The notes under the pieces are model-generated. The model was not told the origin of the DNA. It searched no databases and saw only the letters and a list, made by a program, of their open reading frames with translations. Positions 59,945 through 64,000 of a DNA stretch of 64,000 nt are shown one piece after another (within the stretch, counting starts at the first letter, position 1; every line of letters begins with the position of its first letter). This DNA is from Gracilaria domingensis. Taxonomy: Eukaryota; Rhodophyta; Florideophyceae; Gracilariales; Gracilariaceae. A program made the position numbers and the translations under genes. The DNA is taken from positions 88,672-152,671 of the forward strand of contig VCMS01000002.1 of the NCBI GenBank assembly GCA_022539475.1. The letters run 5' to 3'.

Positions 59945-60176
59945 GGGCGGCGTGCGGCGCGCGGCGGGATGACGCGCGCGGCAGCGGCGCGCGCTCAACA
60001 GCGTCGAAGCGGCGGCGCCACACGTGGCGGGCTCTGCGCCGTTCAACGCCATCGCGCCGATGTGCGGCGCTGATGCGGATATAAAGCGGCGACGGGGGGG
60101 AGCACAACGCTGCCGCGGCGCGCGCGGCCGACGGCCGCGCCGACGGAGACGCAGCCGCAAGCCCGGCGCCAGCACC
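59945..60176. promoter_or_regulatory. Bidirectional promoter with TATA box
   Basis: This 232-base region lies between divergent genes in very GC-rich DNA. TATAAA at 60080-60085 stands out and points to the plus-strand PP2C gene, 97 bases before its proposed ATG. Confidence 0.5.
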
Positions 60177-61166
60177 ATGCACCCTGCGCACGCACCGGAA
60201 CAGCGCGCCGCGCGCGCCGCGGCGTTCGGCGCGGCGCTTCCGCTCAGCGGCGCGCTGGCGCGTCTGTCCGAGCCGCCTGCGCGCGCGCGCGCCGCCGCGC
60301 GGCCGCGCGCGCGCGCGCGCGCGCGCAGAGCGGCGGCGCGCATGCTGTTCAACTTTGGCGCGCTGTGGTCGTCCAAGGAGCCGGACACGCCGCAGCGGCT
60401 CAACTGGTCGATCGGGTACAGCTACCTGGCGCACCCGGAGAAGAACACGGGCGAGGACGCGTTCTTCGTGGAGGGCAACTGCATCGGCGTGTTCGACGGC
60501 GTGTCGGGCGCGTTCGAGACGCGCGGCGTGGACCCGCGGCTGTACAGCCAGACGCTGGCGGTGGACACGCGCGACCTTGTGCGCGAGCTGGGCGCGCACA
60601 ACGCGGTGAAGGCGGCGTACCAGGCGGCGGCGCGGAACGAGCAGGTGGGCGCGTCCACGGCGTGCGTGGTGGGCATGGACCGCTACGCGCGGCTGTTCGG
60701 CATCAACCTGGGCGACTCGGGCGTGCGCGTGGTGCGCGGCGCCAGGCTGCTGTTCCGCACGCGCGAGCAGCAGCACTTCTTCAACTGCCCGTACCAGCTG
60801 GGCACGGACAGCGAGGACGCGCTGGCCATGGGGCAGAACGTGCAGCAGAAGCTGGCGGCGGGCGACTGGGTGGTGGTGGCGACGGACGGGCTGTTCGACA
60901 ACGTGGGCGACGGCGACATTGTGGCGGCGGCGGCGGCGGCGGCGGGGGGGGGGGGGGACGCCATGCAGCTGGCGGAGACGCTGGGCGCGCTGGCGGCGGC
61001 GCGCGCGGTGGACGGCAGCTTCCGCAGCCCGTTCATGGCGGCGGCGGAGGCGGCGGGCGTGGCGTGGACGGGCGGCAAGGCGGACGACGTGACGGTGGTG
61101 GTGGCGCGCGTGGAGGACGCGCCGCAGCTGGCGGCCACCAGCCTGCTGTCCACGCTGCCGCAGTAG
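60177..61166 (+). CDS. PPTC7-like PP2C (PPM) phosphatase, organellar
   Basis: 329 residues from the ATG at 60177, which has ACC before it and a TATA box 97 bases upstream; the next ATG, 60342, would remove the 55-residue Arg/Ala-rich presequence. The catalytic domain has all PPM metal-site motifs in a PPTC7/Azr1 arrangement: GEDAFFV, VFDGVSG, NLGDSGVRVV, ATDGLFDNV and ADDVTVVVARV. PPTC7 phosphatases act on mitochondrial proteins and control mitophagy and coenzyme Q levels; plant relatives are plastid or mitochondrial. A G10 run at about 60949-60958 codes for glycines and could be a sequencing weak spot. Confidence 0.85.
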   Translation: MHPAHAPEQRAARAAAFGAALPLSGALARLSEPPARARAAARPRARARARRAAARMLFNFGALWSSKEPDTPQRLNWSIGYSYLAHPEKNTGEDAFFVEGNCIGVFDGVSGAFETRGVDPRLYSQTLAVDTRDLVRELGAHNAVKAAYQAAARNEQVGASTACVVGMDRYARLFGINLGDSGVRVVRGARLLFRTREQQHFFNCPYQLGTDSEDALAMGQNVQQKLAAGDWVVVATDGLFDNVGDGDIVAAAAAAAGGGGDAMQLAETLGALAAARAVDGSFRSPFMAAAEAAGVAWTGGKADDVTVVVARVEDAPQLAATSLLSTLPQ

Positions 61167-61327
61167 CTGAAGGCTGTGTGTAGCTGGCTAACTTAAACGC
61201 CAACGTGTCCAGCGCGCCGCGCTTCTTTCAAGCCGCGCGCCGCTTGAAAAGCGCGCGCGCGGCGGCGGCGGCGGCGCGCCGCGCGCGCGCCCGCGCACGG
61301 CCGCCGTCGCGCGCGTGGCGCCCCCGC

Positions 61328-61405
61328 ATGCAGTTCGGCACGCTCACGCTCGAGCAATGGCACGCCACGCTGGCGCGCCGCGCGCGCGCGCTGCCGCCGC
61401 CCGGC

Positions 61406-61451
<46 letters not shown>

Positions 61452-62000
61452 GCGCCGCTACCGCCGCCGCCGTGAGCGCGCCCACCTGGGCCGACCGCGT
61501 GCGCGCCAAGCGCTCCGGCGTCGTGCGCCCGCATGACGTGCCGCCGCCGGCGCCGCCCGCGCCCGCGCCCGCGCCCGCGCCTGCGCCTGCGGCCGAGGCC
61601 GCGGGCAACGGCGCCGCGGGCAACGGCGGGCCGCTGCCGCGCGCGAGGCCGCCGTCGCCCTCTTCTCCTCGATCCTCAGCATCAGCATCAGCATCAGCAT
61701 CAGCATCAGCATCAGCATCAGCATCAGCATCAGCTTCGGCATCGCCGCCGCCATCGCCATGTGTCGCCAACGCGAACGGCTACGACGACGACGGCGCGCG
61801 CGAGCGGCGCGGCGCGCGGCGCGTGGCGCGGCGGCGCGTGCGCGGGCTGGTCAACTGCGGCAACTCGTGCTTCATCAACGTGGTGCTGCAGGCGCTGCTG
61901 GCGTGCGAGCCGTTCCGGCGGCTGCTGCTGCAGCAGCCGCGCGACGTGGCGGCCAAGGCGCCGCTGATGGCCAAGTTTGTGCGGCTGGCGGAGGAGATGA

Positions 62001-62037
<37 letters not shown>

Positions 62038-62881
62038 GAGCGGCAGCGGCAGCAGCAGCAGCAGCAGGAGCGGCAGCGGCAGCGACAAGGACGACGACGT
62101 CGACGACGAGGAGCCGCGCGAGGAGGACGCGCTGCTGCCGCACTGGATGCTGGACATCTTCCAGCCGGGCAGCGCGCACGCGGGGTCGCAGGAGGACGCG
62201 GAGGAGTTTTTAACGTTCGTGCTCAACGCGCTGCACGAGGAGCAGGTGGCGCTGCGCAAGGGGCGCGGCGCGGACGGGCGCGCGGCGGCGGAGGAGGAGG
62301 GGTGGGAGGAGATGACGCGCGGCGGGCGGTCGGTGCACATCCGCGGCGGCGGGTGGGAGCGCTCGGCGCTGACGGAGGTGTTCGGCGGCACGCTGCGCGG
62401 CGAGGTGCGGCGCGTGGGGCAGAAGGCGTCGGTGACGCGCGAGCCGTTCTGGGCGCTGAGCGTGGACATCGACGGCGCGGCGGTGCGCTCCGTGGAGCAG
62501 GCGGTGGCGGCGTACTTCGCGCCGGCGGAGGTGGGCGGCGGCGTGCGGCGGCAGGTGGCGCTGGCGGCGGCGCCGGCCGTGCTGGTGCTGCACCTCAAGC
62601 GCTTCTCGCACAACGGCGCCACGGGCGCGCTGGAGAAGGTGGCGCGCGCGCTGCCGTTCGGCGAGGCGCTGGCGCTGGCGCGCCGCCGCTACGCGCTGGC
62701 CGCCGTCGTCACGCACGTGGGCCGCGAGCTGGCCGGCGGCCACTACACGTGCGACGTGCGCGACGCCGCCGGCCGCTGGCTGCTGTGCGACGACGCGCGC
62801 GTGCGCCGCGTGCCGCCGGCCGCCGTGGCGCGCCGCGCCGCCTACCTGCTCTTCTACGCCGCCGCCGACGCGCCGCCGTAA
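61328..62881 (+). CDS. USP10-like ubiquitin-specific protease
   Basis: 517 residues from the ATG at 61328; the frame opens earlier only with GTG. A low-complexity Pro/Ala/Ser N-terminus (about 20-160) leads into a USP domain. The Cys box GLVNCGNSCFIN has nucleophile Cys181, and the His box GGHYTCDV has His472, followed by an LLCDDARV block with the third catalytic residue. HWMLDIF, QEDAEEFLTFVLNALH and LHLKRFSH match USP10/Ubp3. USP10 removes ubiquitin from ribosomal proteins and other substrates in the cytosol. Homopolymeric Gly and Ser insertions near residues 225-250 reflect GC-biased repeats. Confidence 0.9.
61678..61740 (+). repeat. Hexanucleotide AGCATC repeat in coding sequence
   Basis: About ten tandem copies of AGCATC (read TCAGCA in frame) encode alternating Ser-Ala in the USP10-like N-terminus. 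A nearby (CCG)n at 61409-61449 encodes a polyproline run. Both probably vary in length. Confidence 0.9.
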
Positions 62882-63217
62882 TATTCGCCCCGCGCGCGCA
62901 GCCGCAATACTCGCCGCACACGTGTGCCCAACCGCCCCCCCGCGCCCGCCATACTCCCCTCCCCTCCCCCTCCCCCTCCCCTCCCCGCCGCCCCCCGCGC
63001 CGCCCCCGCGCCGCCCCGCGCCGCCCGCCTCCCCCTCGCGCCCCAACCAAACCCCCCGCGCCCCCCCCCGCCAAACCCCCCGCATGGCCGCTTTTGTCTG
63101 CGCGCCGCTGCCGCTGCTGCTGCCGCCGCCCCCCCGCCGCCGCCCCTCTCCCCCGCCGCGCTCCCCCCGCCGCGCGCTCCCCCTCCCCCTCCCCCCCCCT
63201 TCCGCGCCCACCCCCCC
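62882..63217. other. C-rich spacer upstream of SQD2
   Basis: This 336-base region is dominated by C-runs and CCCCT/CCCG repeats on the plus strand. An ATG at 63084 begins MAAFVCAPLPLLL..., a transit-peptide-like start that is one base out of frame with SQD2. Homopolymer runs of 7-9 C make the exact length uncertain. Confidence 0.6.
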
Positions 63218-64000
63218 ATGAGGCGCGCCACCGGCGTGTTCGCGCGCGCCGACACCGGCACCACGCCCGAGGAGGCCGTCGCCGCCGCCACCGCGCGCCA
63301 CTCGTACGCCGTCGCCTCCGGCGCAAACCTGCAGCTCGACGCCACCCCCCCCCGCCGCGTCGCGCTGCTCGTCGAGCCCTCCCCCTTCACGCACACCTCC
63401 GGCTACTCCAACCGCTTCAAGAACCTCATCGTGCAGCTGCGCCGCGCCGGCGACGACGTGCTGGTCATCGTGCCCGACAACGACCGCCACGCGCCCACCG
63501 AGTTTGCCGGCGCGCGCATCGTCAACGTGCCCGGCTTCCGCTTCCCGCTCTACCGCCGCATCACGCTCACGCTCGGCCTGCGCGGCGTGTACGCCGCGCT
63601 GCGCGACTTTGACCCGGACGTCATCCACCTCACCACGCCCGGCTTCCTCATCTTCGCCACGCTGCTGTTCGCGCGCCTGCTGCGCAAGGCGCTGCTGCTC
63701 AGCTACCACACGCACCTGCCCATCTACGCCAAGGACTACGGGCTCGGCTCGCTGCAGGCCGTCATCTGGGCCATGCTGCGCCTGCAGCACAACCGCGCCG
63801 ACTTCACGCTCACCACGTCGCCGCAGCTGTGCGAGGAGCTGGTGCGCCACGGCTTCCAGCGCGTGGGGCTGTGGCGCAAGGGCATCGACACCGCCATCTT
63901 CAACCCGCGCTTCAAGTGCGAGCGCATGCGCGAGCGCCTCACGGCCGGCCACGCGCGCCAGCCGCTGCTCATCTACGTGGGGCGCATCGGCGCCGAGAAG
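63218..64000 (+). CDS. SQD2: Sulfoquinovosyltransferase SQD2, 5' part
   Basis: Partial: the frame runs off the window after 261 codons. The GT4/GT-B N-terminal domain is clear: VALLVEPSPFTHTSGYSNRF (glycine-rich donor loop), PDVIHLTTPGFL, SYHTHLPIYAKDYG and the hinge LIYVGRIGAEK that opens the C-terminal donor domain. SQD2 transfers sulfoquinovose from UDP-sulfoquinovose to diacylglycerol to make the plastid lipid SQDG. The ATG at 63218 leaves a short, poor transit peptide. A better start may be 63084 (MAAF...) if one C is missing from a C-run in between. Confidence 0.9.
   Translation, partial: MRRATGVFARADTGTTPEEAVAAATARHSYAVASGANLQLDATPPRRVALLVEPSPFTHTSGYSNRFKNLIVQLRRAGDDVLVIVPDNDRHAPTEFAGARIVNVPGFRFPLYRRITLTLGLRGVYAALRDFDPDVIHLTTPGFLIFATLLFARLLRKALLLSYHTHLPIYAKDYGLGSLQAVIWAMLRLQHNRADFTLTTSPQLCEELVRHGFQRVGLWRKGIDTAIFNPRFKCERMRERLTAGHARQPLLIYVGRIGAEK

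Noticed and set aside
58800-64000. Very long overlapping ORFs on several frames (for example 59625-60776 and 62210-63952 on the minus strand, 61759-63612 on the plus strand)
   Set aside because: Extreme GC removes stop codons, so all frames stay open. Their translations are Arg/Ala/Gly strings with no family motifs, and they lie opposite or across the recognised LCAT, PP2C, USP and SQD2 genes.
1-64000. Contig chimera to explain the GC-rich ends
   Set aside because: Both ends show the same composition, the change on the right is stepwise through the LSM11-like gene, and the flanking genes fit one eukaryotic genome. It cannot be excluded without reads.
1-64000. tRNA, rRNA or CRISPR features
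   Set aside because: I scanned intergenic regions for T-loop GTTCRA motifs within cloverleaf context, rRNA-like blocks and regularly spaced repeats and found none convincing. A tRNAscan-SE or Infernal run would settle it.

Overview
This window looks like nuclear DNA of a photosynthetic eukaryote with a primary red-algal plastid. Three genes support this: a three-helix LHC protein of the red-algal type, whose N-terminus looks like a simple transit peptide with no ER signal peptide in front; a thylakoid-lumen D1-processing protease (CtpA); and the start of a plastid sulfoquinovosyltransferase (SQD2). Mitochondrial genes (ATP synthase gamma, NDUFS6, a TOM22-like receptor) and a spliceosomal intron with a TACTAAT branch sequence confirm a nuclear genome. 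Most large genes are intronless, including a 10.7-kb open frame. Introns do occur in RPN13 and in at least two weakly recognisable minus-strand genes. The species cannot be named from the sequence.

Layout. 0-1.4 kb is very GC-rich, with a secreted YfaP/DUF2135-like gene. 1.4-17.3 kb holds DDB1, a giant BLTP1/Csf1 lipid-transfer protein and GAR1. 17.8-24.8 kb holds a kinase-like gene broken by one TGA in its catalytic loop, a large secreted protein, CtpA, a poorly defined spliced gene and UBE2W. 25.4-38.6 kb holds LHC, RPN13, a coiled-coil ORF, NDUFS6, a GCK/STE20 kinase with RFxV motifs, an unidentified spliced gene, a Golgi-type glycosyltransferase fusion and a TOM22-like gene. 38.6-45 kb is gene-poor and decayed: diverged tandem repeats, a broken unidentified gene, nested inverted repeats and a mannitol dehydrogenase pseudogene. 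45-58 kb holds a tandem-domain nuclear-type protein, a plastid-type dual-specificity phosphatase, a METTL6-like tRNA methyltransferase, a Ty1/copia gag relic, a 103-bp duplication, ATP synthase gamma, several unknown small genes and an LSM11-like gene. 58.6-64 kb is again extremely GC-rich and gene-dense: an LCAT-like hydrolase, a PPTC7-like PP2C phosphatase, a USP10-like deubiquitinase and SQD2, which runs off the end.

The genes form no single pathway. Four belong to the ubiquitin-proteasome system (DDB1, UBE2W, RPN13, USP10-like). Several genes are arranged as divergent pairs across GC-rich promoter stretches. The strongest biological surprises are a compact LSM11 homologue, which would imply U7-type histone mRNA processing in this lineage; the one-codon kinase break; a cloverleaf-like nested inverted repeat; and sharp GC transitions at both ends of the window.
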